DNA of 64,000 nt from Streptomyces niger (GTDB lineage Bacteria; Actinomycetota; Actinomycetes; Streptomycetales; Streptomycetaceae), in the NCBI RefSeq assembly GCF_000718305.1, contig NZ_JOFQ01000004.1:186001-250000 (forward strand). The letters are read 5' to 3'. The position numbers and the translations under genes are program-made. The notes under the pieces were generated by a model. The model was not told the origin of the DNA, did not search any database, and worked only from the letters and a program-made list of their open reading frames with translations. Positions 27,696 through 36,611 of the stretch are shown in pieces (position 1 is the stretch's first letter; each line of letters starts with the position of its first letter).

Positions 27696-28954
27696 CGGGT
27701 CCCCGCCCCCGGCCCCGGCCAGCGGCCGTCCGCCGTCAGGCCCAGCAGGTCGATGGCGTTGCCGCGCACGATCCGCTCGACGACGTCCGGGGCGAGGTGC
27801 CCCATCTGGCTCTCGCCGACCTCCCTCGACCTCGGCCAGGTGGAGTCGGAGTGCGGGTAGTCCGTCTCGTACAGGACGTTGCCGACCCCGATGGCGTCGA
27901 GGTTCTGCAGGCCGAAGGCGTCGTCGAAGAAGCAGCCGTAGATGTGCTCGGCGAAGAGTTCGGAGGGCGGCCGGCGGACCTTGTCGGCGACGCCGCCCCA
28001 GCCGCGGTTCTCCTCCCAGACCACGTCGGCGCGCTCCAGGATGTAGGGGATCCAGCCGATCTGCCCCTCCGCGTACATGATCCGCAGGTTCGGGAAGCGC
28101 TCGAACGTGCCGCTCATGAGCCAGTCGGTCATCGAGAAGCAGCAGTTGGCGAAGGTGATCGTGGAGCCCACGGCGGGCGGCGCGTCGGCCGAGGTGGAGG
28201 GCATCTTCGAGGACGAGCCGATATGCATGGCGACGACCGTGCCGGTCTCGTCGCAGGCCCGTAGGAAGGGGTCCCAGTAGTCGGTGTGGATGCTGGGCAG
28301 GCCCAGGTGCGGCGGGATCTCGCTGAAGCAGACGGCGCGCACGCCGCGGGCCGCGTTGCGCCGCACCTCCTGTGCGGCGAGTTCGGCGTCCCAGAGGGGG
28401 ATGAGGGCGAGCGGTATGAGGCGGCCCTGCGCCTCGGGGCCGCACCACTCCTCCACCATCCAGTCGTTGTACGCGCGCACCCCGAGCAGCCCCAGCTCCC
28501 GGTCCTTGGCCTCGGTGAACGTCTGGCCGCAGAAGCGCGGGAAGGTGGGGAAGCACAGCGCCGACTGGACGTGGTTGACGTCCATGTCCGCCAGCCGCTC
28601 CGGCACGCTGTACGAGCCGGGGCGCATCTGTTCGTAGGTGATCCCCTCCAGCCTGATCTCGCCCCGGGAGCAGCCGACCGCGGTGTCCAGCCGGGTCAGC
28701 GGGCGGTGCAGGTCCTCGTAGATCCACCAGTCGACGAGCGGGCCGCCCTCACCCGGTGCGCCCATCTTCGGGGCGAACTTCCCGCCCACGAAGGTCATCT
28801 CCTTCAGGGGCGCGCGCACCACGCGCGGCCCGGTGTCGTGGTACTTGGCGGGCAGCCGGTCCCGCCAGACGTGCGGCGGCTCCACCGTGTGGTCGTCCAC
28901 CGAGATGATCCTGGGGAAGGTCTCCGGGGTCTCCGTGTGCATCTCCGTGTGCAT
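27692..28954 (-). CDS. ACMSD-type amidohydrolase/decarboxylase
   Basis: A roughly 420-residue Amidohydro_2 (PF04909) protein. The N-terminal ISVDDHTVEPPHVW carries the family D-x-H-x-x-E-P variant. Further ligands occur in MHIGSSSKMPS and the C-terminal ETDYPHSDSTWP loop, where the aspartate is the usual catalytic base. Relatives include ACMSD and gamma-resorcylate decarboxylases as well as hydrolases, so the reaction could be non-oxidative decarboxylation or hydrolysis. Several in-frame starts exist (28969 GTG; 28960, 28954, 28942 ATG); GAGG at 28964-28967 favours 28954 (9-base spacing). A perfect palindrome lies 27 bases upstream. The overlapping LLM gene follows. Confidence 0.86.
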   Translation of the reverse strand: MHTEMHTETPETFPRIISVDDHTVEPPHVWRDRLPAKYHDTGPRVVRAPLKEMTFVGGKFAPKMGAPGEGGPLVDWWIYEDLHRPLTRLDTAVGCSRGEIRLEGITYEQMRPGSYSVPERLADMDVNHVQSALCFPTFPRFCGQTFTEAKDRELGLLGVRAYNDWMVEEWCGPEAQGRLIPLALIPLWDAELAAQEVRRNAARGVRAVCFSEIPPHLGLPSIHTDYWDPFLRACDETGTVVAMHIGSSSKMPSTSADAPPAVGSTITFANCCFSMTDWLMSGTFERFPNLRIMYAEGQIGWIPYILERADVVWEENRGWGGVADKVRRPPSELFAEHIYGCFFDDAFGLQNLDAIGVGNVLYETDYPHSDSTWPRSREVGESQMGHLAPDVVERIVRGNAIDLLGLTADGRWPGPGAGTR

Positions 28955-28981
28955 CGCCATGCGCCTCACGGTAGCGCCGAT

Positions 28982-28996
28982 CTGACGAACCGTCAG
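28982..28996. promoter_or_regulatory. Regulon palindrome, copy 4 (perfect)
   Basis: CTGACG-AAC-CGTCAG, in the 200-base gap between the amidohydrolase/LLM operon (minus strand) and afsR (plus strand). It is 27 bases from the amidohydrolase start and about 200 from afsR, so it most likely serves the former. Confidence 0.75.
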
Positions 28997-29195
28997 CTAC
29001 GCGGGAGCGGACGGTTTCCTCCGGCGGCGACGGGCTCCCCGCGCGGACCCGGGCCGGACCGCGGCGGCCGACCGCCTTCCGACCCGGTGGATCACAAGAG
29101 GAGGGATTGTGCACAGACCAGACCCCTACTGACGCAGGGGCCGCCGACAAGGCAGACTGGCCGGTGCGAACGAGATGCACAGGCAGGGGGAGACC

Positions 29196-32135
29196 ATGGA
29201 CGAAAGTCCGGGGCAGGGGCAGCAGCTCCGCTTCACCGTGCTCGGTCCCGTACGGGCCTGGCGGGGCTCCACGCCGCTCGCGGCCGGCACCCCGCAGCAG
29301 CGTGCCCTGCTCGCCGCCCTGCTGCTGCGCGGCGGACGCACCGCGACCGCGGCCGAACTGGTCGACGCCATCTGGGGCGACGAGCCCCCGCACGCGGCCC
29401 TCGCGGCGCTGCGGACCTACGCCTCCCGGCTGCGCAAGGCCCTGGGCGACGACGCCGCCGCGCTGGTCAGCGAATCCGGCGGCTACGCCCTGCAGTCGAA
29501 CCCGCCGGGCGCACTCGACCTCGACCTGGACCGCGCCGAGGCGCACGCGGCGGAGGCCGAGAAGGCCCGCGCGAGCGGGGACCGCTTCCGCGCCCGTGAC
29601 CTGCTGGACTCCGCGCTCGCCCTGTGGGACGGCGAACCGCTGGCGAGCGTGCCGGGCCCGTACGCGGAATATCAGCGCAGCCGCCTGGAGGAGTGGCGGC
29701 TCTCCCTCACCGAGGCCCGCCTCGACCTCGACCTGGAGCTGGGCAGCCACGCCGAGGCGGTGTCCGAGCTGACCGCGCTCACGGCCGCCCACCCGCTGCG
29801 CGAACGGCTCCGCGAACTCCTCATGCTCGCGCTGTACCGCTCTGGACGGCAGGCCGAGGCGCTGGCCGTCTATGCCGATACCCGCCGTCTGCTCGACACC
29901 GAACTGGGCGTCGACCCGTGCGCCTCGCTCGCCGAACTGCACCAGCGCATCCTGCGGGCCGACGCCGGCCTGGAGGCGCCCAGCCCGCCTCCGGAGGAGC
30001 AGACCGGCGCGGACACCACCGTCCTGCGCCCCCAACAGCTCCCGGCCACCGTCGCGGACTTCACCGGGCGCGCCTCCTTCGTCGCGGAGCTGAGCGAGCA
30101 GCTCGCCACCGCCGGCGGCAGCGTCATGGCGGTCTCCGCGCTCACCGGCATCGGCGGCGTCGGCAAGACCACCCTGGCCGTCCACGTCGCGCACGCGGCC
30201 CGCGAGCACTTCCCCGACGGCCAGCTCTACGTCGACCTGCAGGGCGCCGGCCACACCCCCGCCGAGCCGGAGGCCGTCCTCGGCGCCTTCCTCCGCGCGC
30301 TCGGCACGCCGGACTCCTCCATCCCCGACGGCACCGAGGAGCGGGCGGCGCTGTACCGCTCCACGCTCGCCGGGCGCCGCGTGCTGGCGCTGCTGGACAA
30401 TGCGCGGGACGCCGCCCAGGTGCGGCCGCTGCTGCCCGGTACGGAGGGCTGCGCCGCGCTGATCACCAGCCGCGCCCGCATGATCGACCTGGCCGGCGCG
30501 CACCTCATCGACCTCGACGTGATGAGCCCCGAGGAAGCCCTGACGCTTTTCACCCGCATCGTGGGCGAGGAGCGGGTGGGCGCCGAGCGCAAGGCCGCCA
30601 TGGACGTCGTCGGCGCCTGCGGCTTCCTGCCGCTGGCCATCCGTATCGCCGCCTCCCGGCTCGCCTCCCGCCGCACGTGGACCGTGTCCGTACTGGCCCG
30701 CAAGCTCGCCGACGAGCGCCGTCGCCTGGACGAGCTGCGCGCCGGCGACCTGGCCGTGAAGGCCACCTTCGAGCTGGGGTACGGGCAGCTGGAGCCGGTA
30801 CAGGCCCGCGCGTTCCGGCTGCTGGGGCTGGCCGACGGCCCCGACATCTCGCTCGCCGCCGCGGCGGCCCTGCTGGACATGGACGTCGACGCCGCCGAGG
30901 AGCTGATCGAGTCCCTGGTCGACGCCTCGCTCCTCGAATCGGCGGCCCCCGGCCGCTACCGCTTCCACGACCTGGTCCGCCTCTACGCGCGTGCGTGCGC
31001 CGAGCGCGACGAACACCCGCCGTCCGAGCGGGCCGCGGCCCTCTCCCGCCTGCTGGACTTCTACCTGGCCTCGGCGGCCCGGATGTACGCCCTGGAGCGC
31101 CCCGGCGACCGGCTCGTGGACCACATGGAGAGCACCCGCTATCCGGGGCTGGCTTTCGAGGACCGCGCGGTGGCCCTGGAGTGGCTGTTCAGCGAGGCGG
31201 GCTGCCTGCTGGCCTGCGCGCAGCAGTCCGTCGACGCCGACACGGTGCGCCGCGCCGCCGACCTGCTGCTGCTCACCAAGGATCTGGCCGAGTCCGGCGC
31301 CGACGCGCGCCAGCACGACCAGGCCAACATGACCGTGCTCGCCGCCGCCCGGGCCCTGGGCGACCAGCACGCCGAGGCCCGTATCCACACCTCGCTCGCC
31401 TACATCCGCACCCTGGCCGGGCGGCTGGACGACGCCGACGAGCACGCCAAGGCGGCGATGCTCCTCGGGCTCGCGACGGACGACCCGATCTCCTCGTCCT
31501 ACGCGCCCAACGACCGCGGCATCATCGCGGGCGCCCTGGGCCGGCACGACGACGCCGAGGCCTACCTCAGCCAGGCGCTGGTGGCCTTCCGCGACGACCG
31601 CAACCAGCAGTCCGAGGCCAGCGCGCTGTGCAACCTCTCCCGGGTCCACCTGGACACCGGCCGGGTCGACAGCGCCATCGAGCTGGCCGAGGAGGGCGTG
31701 GCGATCTATCACAGAATCGGCGCCACCCGCCGGCTGGCCAACGGCATGTACGCGCTGGCGCTCGCCTTCACCGCCGCCGGGCGGCTGGACGACGCGGCGC
31801 AGCAGCTCAACGCCGCGCTGACGATCTTCCAGGACAGCCGGCAGCCTTTCTGGGAGGGCATGACGTACTTCCGGCTGGCCGAGGTCGACCTCGCGGCCCA
31901 GCGGCCGGCCCGCGCCGCCAACTACGCCGAGCAGGCCCTGACCGCGCTGCGCGGCGTCGGCGGCGAGCTCTGGCGCGCCAACGCGCTGACCACGCTGGGG
32001 CGGGCGCTGAGCCAGGTCGGGCACACCGGCCGGGCCCGGGTGTGCTGGCAGGAGGCGTTGAGCGTGTACGAGCGGCTCGGCGCCGCGGAGAGCGCGCAGG
32101 TGCAGCAGCTGCTCTCCCCCGCCGCCGTCGCCTGA
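29196..32135 (+). CDS. afsR: AfsR-type SARP global regulator with NB-ARC and TPR domains
   Basis: About 979 residues, the size of S. coelicolor AfsR. Order: OmpR-like winged helix (about 12-98, with PQQRALLAALLLRGGRT and RTYASRLRKALG), bacterial transcriptional activation domain (about 105-250), NB-ARC ATPase (about 290-560; P-loop GIGGVGKTT near 318, Walker B VLALLDN near 396) and C-terminal TPR array (about 680-960). AfsR is phosphorylated by AfsK and other kinases and activates afsS. The adjacent afsS-like gene and an afsK homologue 14 kb away support orthology over a random large SARP. ATG 29196 follows GGGGGAG; ATG 29175 is also in frame. Confidence 0.9.
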   Translation: MDESPGQGQQLRFTVLGPVRAWRGSTPLAAGTPQQRALLAALLLRGGRTATAAELVDAIWGDEPPHAALAALRTYASRLRKALGDDAAALVSESGGYALQSNPPGALDLDLDRAEAHAAEAEKARASGDRFRARDLLDSALALWDGEPLASVPGPYAEYQRSRLEEWRLSLTEARLDLDLELGSHAEAVSELTALTAAHPLRERLRELLMLALYRSGRQAEALAVYADTRRLLDTELGVDPCASLAELHQRILRADAGLEAPSPPPEEQTGADTTVLRPQQLPATVADFTGRASFVAELSEQLATAGGSVMAVSALTGIGGVGKTTLAVHVAHAAREHFPDGQLYVDLQGAGHTPAEPEAVLGAFLRALGTPDSSIPDGTEERAALYRSTLAGRRVLALLDNARDAAQVRPLLPGTEGCAALITSRARMIDLAGAHLIDLDVMSPEEALTLFTRIVGEERVGAERKAAMDVVGACGFLPLAIRIAASRLASRRTWTVSVLARKLADERRRLDELRAGDLAVKATFELGYGQLEPVQARAFRLLGLADGPDISLAAAAALLDMDVDAAEELIESLVDASLLESAAPGRYRFHDLVRLYARACAERDEHPPSERAAALSRLLDFYLASAARMYALERPGDRLVDHMESTRYPGLAFEDRAVALEWLFSEAGCLLACAQQSVDADTVRRAADLLLLTKDLAESGADARQHDQANMTVLAAARALGDQHAEARIHTSLAYIRTLAGRLDDADEHAKAAMLLGLATDDPISSSYAPNDRGIIAGALGRHDDAEAYLSQALVAFRDDRNQQSEASALCNLSRVHLDTGRVDSAIELAEEGVAIYHRIGATRRLANGMYALALAFTAAGRLDDAAQQLNAALTIFQDSRQPFWEGMTYFRLAEVDLAAQRPARAANYAEQALTALRGVGGELWRANALTTLGRALSQVGHTGRARVCWQEALSVYERLGAAESAQVQQLLSPAAVA

Positions 32136-32172
32136 CCGGGCATCACCGCAGGTCGGCGACGTAATCGTCGTC

Positions 32173-32205
32173 GTTTATCGATCGTTCATCGCCGCGCGTC
32201 ACTCT
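32173..32205 (+). promoter_or_regulatory. 11-bp direct repeats upstream of afsS, candidate AfsR/PhoP site
   Basis: GTTTATCGATC (32173) and GTTCATCGCCG (32184) are consecutive 11-base units, followed by a degenerate CGCGTCACTCT (32195). An isolated GTTCACC occurs at 32281. The 11-bp period and the GTTCAYC core match what is known of PHO-box and AfsR sites in the S. coelicolor afsS promoter. The TACGTA at 32208-32213 may be the -10 element. The repeats are seen; binding is inference. Confidence 0.55.
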
Positions 32206-32357
32206 TCTACGTACCGATCCGCCGCCTCGGGGGGCAAGCGGCTCGGTAACGAGGCCCCACCGTATGGTGTCCGGCCCTTGGTTCACCCGTCCGGCGACCC
32301 ACGGGGGAGTCGCCGGGCCGGTGGGCCGCAAGCGCCCATACACAGGAGTTGATCACT

Positions 32358-32585
32358 GTGAGCACCGAGAAGAAGGTTCCCAGTACAGGCAACAAGGACG
32401 TCATCAAGCCGCTCGACAGCCACCGCCCCATCATCGGCGAGGACGTCGTGACGATGGACAGCCACCGACCCGTCATCGGTGACGAGGTCCTGGCGGCGGA
32501 CGCACCGCGACCGGTCGCTGCGGACGGCACCATCGCGCCGCAGGAGAGTCACCGGCCGATCGCCGAGCCCAAGCTGGAGCACTGA
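32358..32585 (+). CDS. afsS: AfsS (AfsR2)-like small regulatory protein
   Basis: A 75-residue acidic protein directly downstream of afsR on the same strand. It has imperfect repeats of the form [T/P]-x-D/E-S-H-R-P: PLDSHRPIIGEDVV, TMDSHRPVIGDEV, a degenerate DAPRPVA, and QESHRPIA. AfsS proteins are known as very small proteins built of such D-x-H-x-P repeats, which act downstream of AfsR to raise antibiotic production. Size, repeats and position all agree. It is slightly longer than the 63-residue S. coelicolor protein. The start is GTG 32358, with AGGAG at 32344-32348; the in-frame TTG at 32349 abuts the SD and is rejected. Confidence 0.85.
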   Translation: MSTEKKVPSTGNKDVIKPLDSHRPIIGEDVVTMDSHRPVIGDEVLAADAPRPVAADGTIAPQESHRPIAEPKLEH

Positions 32586-32689
32586 TCTCGCGTACGGCCC
32601 GCTGAACCACCACCCGGGGGATCGCAGGGGCCGGCTCCGACGGCAAGGAGGGGATGCCGTCGCAGCCGGTCCCTGCGGCGCGTCCGGAC

Positions 32690-32752
32690 GCGGTGCGCGC
32701 GGGGGCGGTGAGCGCGGGAGCGGTGCGCGCGGCGGTGAGCGCGGGGGCGCGC
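32690..32752. repeat. Imperfect GC-rich tandem repeat upstream of acyl-CoA ligase
   Basis: Units of about 12-15 bases built on GCGGTGMGCGCGGGR start at 32690, 32705, 32720 and 32732. They lie between afsS and the ligase promoter, 8 bases before the palindrome at 32760. Function unknown; possibly replication slippage. Confidence 0.6.
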
Positions 32753-32759
32753 ACAGTAC

Positions 32760-32774
32760 CTGACGGGTCGTCAG
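32760..32774. promoter_or_regulatory. Regulon palindrome, copy 5 (perfect)
   Basis: CTGACG-GGT-CGTCAG, 65 bases upstream of the GTG start of the acyl-CoA ligase at 32840. A less GC-rich promoter-like stretch follows it. Confidence 0.76.
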
Positions 32775-32839
32775 TTCTGCTGCTACAGTCGCGCCACATC
32801 CCGTTCCGTTCCGTCCCGTCCACTGCCGGGAGGCGCGCC

Positions 32840-34444
32840 GTGCAGGAGTCCGCTCGGATACGTACGCTCTGGGAGCTGGTCGAGCAGCGGGCCGCCGCGT
32901 CGGCGAACGCGGTGATGTTCTACGAGGCGGACGGGCGGACCGTCACCTTCGGAGCGGCGCGGGAGCACGCGCTCCGCGCGGCCGCGGGCTTCCGGGAGCT
33001 GGGCATCGGGGCGGGCACGCGGGTGGCGTGGCAGCTGCCGACGCGGATCAGCACGGTGCTCGCCTCGTTGGCGCTGGCACGGCTGGGGGCCGTGCAGATA
33101 CCCGTCATCCATCTGCACCGGGAGCGCGAGGTCGGCTTCGTGCTCGCCGCGTCCGGCGCGGAGTTCGTGCTGGTCCCGGGCGTATGGCGGGGGTTCGACT
33201 TCGCCGCGATGGCCCGCCGGGCGGCGCCGGCAGGCACCCGTACCGTCGTGGTGGGCGGCGCGGCGGGGCTGCCCGAGGGCGACCCGGCCACCCTGCCGGC
33301 GTTCCCACCGGGCGGCCTCCGGCGCCGGGCGGACGCGCCGGAGCCCACCTCCTGGATCTACTACACCTCGGGCACGACGGCGGCGCCCAAGGGCGTACGG
33401 CACACGGACGCGTCACTGATCGCGGGTGGCGCCGGACTGGCGGCGGCGATCGGGATGTCGCCCTCGGACATCGGGTCGATCGCCTTCCCGTACGCGCACA
33501 TCGCGGGGCCCGACTACGTCGTCGCCATGCTGGTCAGCGGGTTTCCGGCGGTGGTGCTGGAGACGTTCGCGCCGGGTGCGGCGGCCGACACGTACGCGCG
33601 GCTCGGCGTCACCATGGCGGGCGGCAGCACCGCCTTCTACCAGGCGTTCCTGGACGAGTCGCGGCGCCGGGAGGGCACCACGAAGCTGATCCCCTCCCTG
33701 CGGGCCCTCTCGGGCGGGGGCGCGCCGCTGCCGCCGGAGCTGTACGCGGCGGCCGGGCGCGAACTGGGGTGCGCGGTGCTGCACGGGTACGGGATGACCG
33801 AGTGCCCAATGATCACGATGGGTTCGCCGCACGACAGCGACGAGCAGCTGGCCCGGACGGTGGGACGGCCGGTGCCCGGTGCCGAGGTGCGGATCGCCGG
33901 GCCGGACGGGCGGGCGGTGCCGGTCGGGGAGACCGGCGAGGTGACGCTCAAGGGACCGATGCTGTGTCAGGGGTACACGGACCCGGCGCTGACGGCCGCG
34001 TCCTTCGACACCGAGGGCTGGTTCCGCACCGGGGACCTGGGATTCCTGCGCGCGGACGGCCATCTCGTGCTGACCGGGCGGCTGAAGGACATCATCATCC
34101 GCAAGGGCGAGAACATCTCGGCCCAGGAGATCGAGGACCTGGTGCACGGCCATCCGGCGGTCGCGGAGGCGGCGGTCATCGGGCTGCCGGACCGGGAGCG
34201 CGGGGAGCGGGTGTGCGCGGTGGTCACGCTCGCGGATCCCGGCGGACCGCCGCTGACACTGGCTCTGCTGACGGACCATCTGCGACGGTCGGGGCTGATG
34301 ACGCAGAAACTGCCGGAGCAGCTGGAGATCGCGGACAGCCTGCCGCGCGGCGGCCCGCTGGGCAAGGTGCTCAAGAACGTGCTGCGGGCGCGGTACGCGG
34401 ACGAACCCGTTACCGACCAGGGGAGATTCACAATTGGGAGTTGA
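32840..34444 (+). CDS. Acyl-CoA ligase, ANL family (cyclohexanecarboxylate-CoA ligase-like)
   Basis: A 534-residue AMP-forming ligase. A3 motif YYTSGTTAAPKGVRHT, A5 HGYGMTECPM, A7/A8 GWFRTGDLGFLRADGHLVLTGR then KDIIIRKGENIS, and A10 lysine in GGPLGKVLKNVL are all present, so it should be active. It activates a carboxylic acid to an acyl-adenylate and then the CoA thioester. The overall look resembles AliA/cyclohexanecarboxylate or medium-chain acid ligases, but the acid cannot be read. The start is GTG 32840 behind GGGAGG (6-base spacing); the upstream in-frame extension covers the palindrome and repeats and is rejected. A perfect regulon palindrome precedes it, and it appears to be transcribed alone. 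Confidence 0.88.
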   Translation: MQESARIRTLWELVEQRAAASANAVMFYEADGRTVTFGAAREHALRAAAGFRELGIGAGTRVAWQLPTRISTVLASLALARLGAVQIPVIHLHREREVGFVLAASGAEFVLVPGVWRGFDFAAMARRAAPAGTRTVVVGGAAGLPEGDPATLPAFPPGGLRRRADAPEPTSWIYYTSGTTAAPKGVRHTDASLIAGGAGLAAAIGMSPSDIGSIAFPYAHIAGPDYVVAMLVSGFPAVVLETFAPGAAADTYARLGVTMAGGSTAFYQAFLDESRRREGTTKLIPSLRALSGGGAPLPPELYAAAGRELGCAVLHGYGMTECPMITMGSPHDSDEQLARTVGRPVPGAEVRIAGPDGRAVPVGETGEVTLKGPMLCQGYTDPALTAASFDTEGWFRTGDLGFLRADGHLVLTGRLKDIIIRKGENISAQEIEDLVHGHPAVAEAAVIGLPDRERGERVCAVVTLADPGGPPLTLALLTDHLRRSGLMTQKLPEQLEIADSLPRGGPLGKVLKNVLRARYADEPVTDQGRFTIGS

Positions 34445-34468
34445 CATTCCGGGCTTTTCCGGCATGAT
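34441..34468 (+). promoter_or_regulatory. Candidate promoter of the conservon operon
   Basis: Perfect -35 TTGACA (34441-34446), 16-base spacer, CATGAT (34463-34468, 4 of 6). The -35 overlaps the stop codon of the ligase gene. It lies about 140 bases before the first conservon gene. Confidence 0.45.
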
Positions 34469-34489
34469 CGCCGGTAAAACGGAGTGATC

Positions 34490-34498
34490 TTGTCCACA
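34490..34498 (+). promoter_or_regulatory. Single DnaA-box-like sequence
   Basis: TTGTCCACA matches the Streptomyces DnaA box consensus exactly, between the candidate promoter and the first conservon gene. One isolated box may be chance. Confidence 0.3.
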
Positions 34499-34611
34499 CG
34501 GAATGTCGCTTCCCCACTTCCCCGTGCGAAAGGTCACTGGGTGGGTAACATCGCGGCGGCGATCAGGTGTTCGTCCGCCGTCGCCAAGCCGCCCCCCACA
34601 CGAGGACCCCG

Positions 34612-36186
34612 ATGACTTCCATACCGGCGACACTGCTCTGGTGCCTGGCCGCAGGCACGGCCGCCGCGGTGGTGATGATCTTCTTCCTGGTCCGTGGCCG
34701 GCAGCGCAGCCAGGCCCTGCGCCGGCACCTGGCCACGGCCGAGGCCCGCGCCTCCGCCGCCGAGCGCGGCCACACCGAGATCGCCGCGCAACTCCGCTCC
34801 ACCGAGGCCGAGATCCGCCACCTCGCCGAGGCCCGGCTGCCCGACCTCGCCACCTCCCTCGCCCACCCGCACGTCTCCGTCCGCGGCCTGAACGACCCGC
34901 GCTTCACGGGCACCGACGTGGACCAGGCCCTCACCGCGGCGATGGACCAGCTCTCCCAGGCCGTCATCAAGGAACGGACCCGGGTCGACGAAGCGGCGCA
35001 GGCCGCGATGCGGGGCGCCACCACCACCATCCAGGCGCTGCTGTACCGGCTCCAGACGCTGCTGCAGGAGATGCAGCACCGGTACGACGACCAGGCCGTC
35101 GCCCAGGACCTGCTGCAGGCGGACTTCCTCAACGAGCAGGCGCTGCGCCGGGTGCAGACCACCGGCGTGGTCTGCGGTGCCTGGCCGGGGCTGACCCGCG
35201 ACGACTCGCACCTCGCCGACCTCGTGGTCGGTGCCATGTCGCGGCTGCGCGGCTACGAACGCGTCCAGGTCAGCAACCTGCTGCGGGACCCGGTCGGCGT
35301 GGTCGCCCGCGCCGTCGAGCCGGTCGCCGTCGCCCTCACCGAACTGCTGGCCAACGCGCTGCACCACTCCCACCACGAACTGCCCGTCGCGGTCACGCTC
35401 CAGCAGGGCAACCGCGGCGCCTCCGTCATCGTCGACGACTACGGCATCGGCATGCACGCCGACGAGATCGAGCACGCCATGCGCCTGCTGGGCAGCGGGG
35501 AGCGGGTGCTGCTCACGGAGCTGGGCGACCCGCCGCGGTCCGGCTTCGCGGCCGTGGGACAGCTGGTGCGGCAGTACGGCTTCACGGTGCACGTCGAGTC
35601 CTCGCCGTACGGCGGCGTGCGGGCCGTCGTGTACATCCCGGGCGACCCGCTGCTGACGCTGATGGACGAGGACACCCAGCCGATGTCGGTGATGGCCCCG
35701 CTGCCGCCGCAGATGATGCGGGCGCACTCCACGCCGCTGGCACCGCCGCAGGCCGCTCCGCTCACGGCACCCGCGGCAGGCGCCACTCCGGCTCCCGCGG
35801 CGGAGCACCTGTCCGCTCGCGCCCCGGAGGTTCCCATGGAGCGCACGCCCACCCGTACGCCCGATCGCGCGCCCGAGGCCGAGCCCACGCGCACGCCGGA
35901 GCTTCAGGCCTCCCGTACGCCGGATTCCATGCCCGCTCGTACGCCCGAGCACGAGCCCGCTTCCGCCCCGGAGTCCGCGACCGACCCGACGACCGGGCTG
36001 CCGCGTCGTCGGCGCCGCCGGCCCACCGCCGAACCCGAACCCGCCCTCCCCCGTACGGAACCCGTCGCCGAGCGCAGCCCCGAGGAATCCGCCAACCGCT
36101 GGGCAGCCCTGCAGCGCGGCACCCTCTCCGGGCGGGCCGAAGCCGACCACCGCATTCCGCGCCTCGAAGGGAACGACCGAGCATGA
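34612..36186 (+). CDS. Conservon sensor protein CvnA (histidine-kinase-like ATPase)
   Basis: A 524-residue protein. One N-terminal membrane helix (LLWCLAAGTAAAVVMIFFLV) is followed by a long coiled-coil/helical region (about 35-190) and a HATPase_c domain (about 235-350) with N-box TELLANALHHSHHE and G1 box VDDYGIGM. No histidine phosphotransfer box is obvious, as usual for CvnA. The last 170 residues are a disordered Pro/Ala/Arg-rich tail with repeated R-T-P motifs. CvnA proteins are thought to sense a signal at the membrane and act on the CvnB-C-D switch. The start is ATG 34612, with GAGG 6 bases before. The stop overlaps cvnB as ATGA. Confidence 0.9.
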   Translation: MTSIPATLLWCLAAGTAAAVVMIFFLVRGRQRSQALRRHLATAEARASAAERGHTEIAAQLRSTEAEIRHLAEARLPDLATSLAHPHVSVRGLNDPRFTGTDVDQALTAAMDQLSQAVIKERTRVDEAAQAAMRGATTTIQALLYRLQTLLQEMQHRYDDQAVAQDLLQADFLNEQALRRVQTTGVVCGAWPGLTRDDSHLADLVVGAMSRLRGYERVQVSNLLRDPVGVVARAVEPVAVALTELLANALHHSHHELPVAVTLQQGNRGASVIVDDYGIGMHADEIEHAMRLLGSGERVLLTELGDPPRSGFAAVGQLVRQYGFTVHVESSPYGGVRAVVYIPGDPLLTLMDEDTQPMSVMAPLPPQMMRAHSTPLAPPQAAPLTAPAAGATPAPAAEHLSARAPEVPMERTPTRTPDRAPEAEPTRTPELQASRTPDSMPARTPEHEPASAPESATDPTTGLPRRRRRRPTAEPEPALPRTEPVAERSPEESANRWAALQRGTLSGRAEADHRIPRLEGNDRA

Positions 36187-36611
36187 GCACCCCCGTCCGC
36201 CGCCGCGTCACGCAGGACCAGTCCTGGGTGCTGGCACCGCTGCTGGAACTGCCGCACGTCCTGCACGCGGCCGTCATCTCCGGCGACGGCTTCATCGAAG
36301 GTTCCTCGCCCGGCCTCGCCCGGGAGGCGGCCGAGGGCGTGGCCGCCATGATGTCGGCGCTGCAGGGCGCGGGCCGCGCCGTGACCGCCGCGTTCACCGG
36401 CCAGGACGACGCCCGGCTGCGACAGACCGTCGTGGAGTCCGAGGAGGGCTGGGTGCTCGCCATCCCGGCCGGCGAGAACACCTGCCTCGCGGTCTTCGCC
36501 GCGCCGGAGGTCAACATGGGCGTCGTCGCCCACCAGATGCAGGTGCAGGTCGCCACGCTCGGCGCGAAGGCGATGAGCTCGCCGCCGCGGGAGACGGGCT
36601 CGTCCGCATGA
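36183..36611 (+). CDS. Conservon roadblock/LC7 protein CvnB
   Basis: A 142-residue Roadblock/LC7 domain protein (WVLAPLLELPHVLHAAVISGDGF, then GAGRAVTAAF, and the LAVFAAPEVNMGVVAHQM strand-helix). Roadblock proteins regulate small GTPases; in conservons CvnB is believed to modulate CvnD. ATG 36183 overlaps the cvnA stop and its own stop overlaps cvnC (ATGA at 36608). The long in-frame extension upstream is a shadow of cvnA. Confidence 0.93.
   Translation: MSTPVRRRVTQDQSWVLAPLLELPHVLHAAVISGDGFIEGSSPGLAREAAEGVAAMMSALQGAGRAVTAAFTGQDDARLRQTVVESEEGWVLAIPAGENTCLAVFAAPEVNMGVVAHQMQVQVATLGAKAMSSPPRETGSSA

Noticed and set aside
28749..32024. Minus-strand frame of 1091 codons opposite afsR
   Set aside because: Shadow; the plus strand encodes winged-helix, NB-ARC and TPR domains in order.
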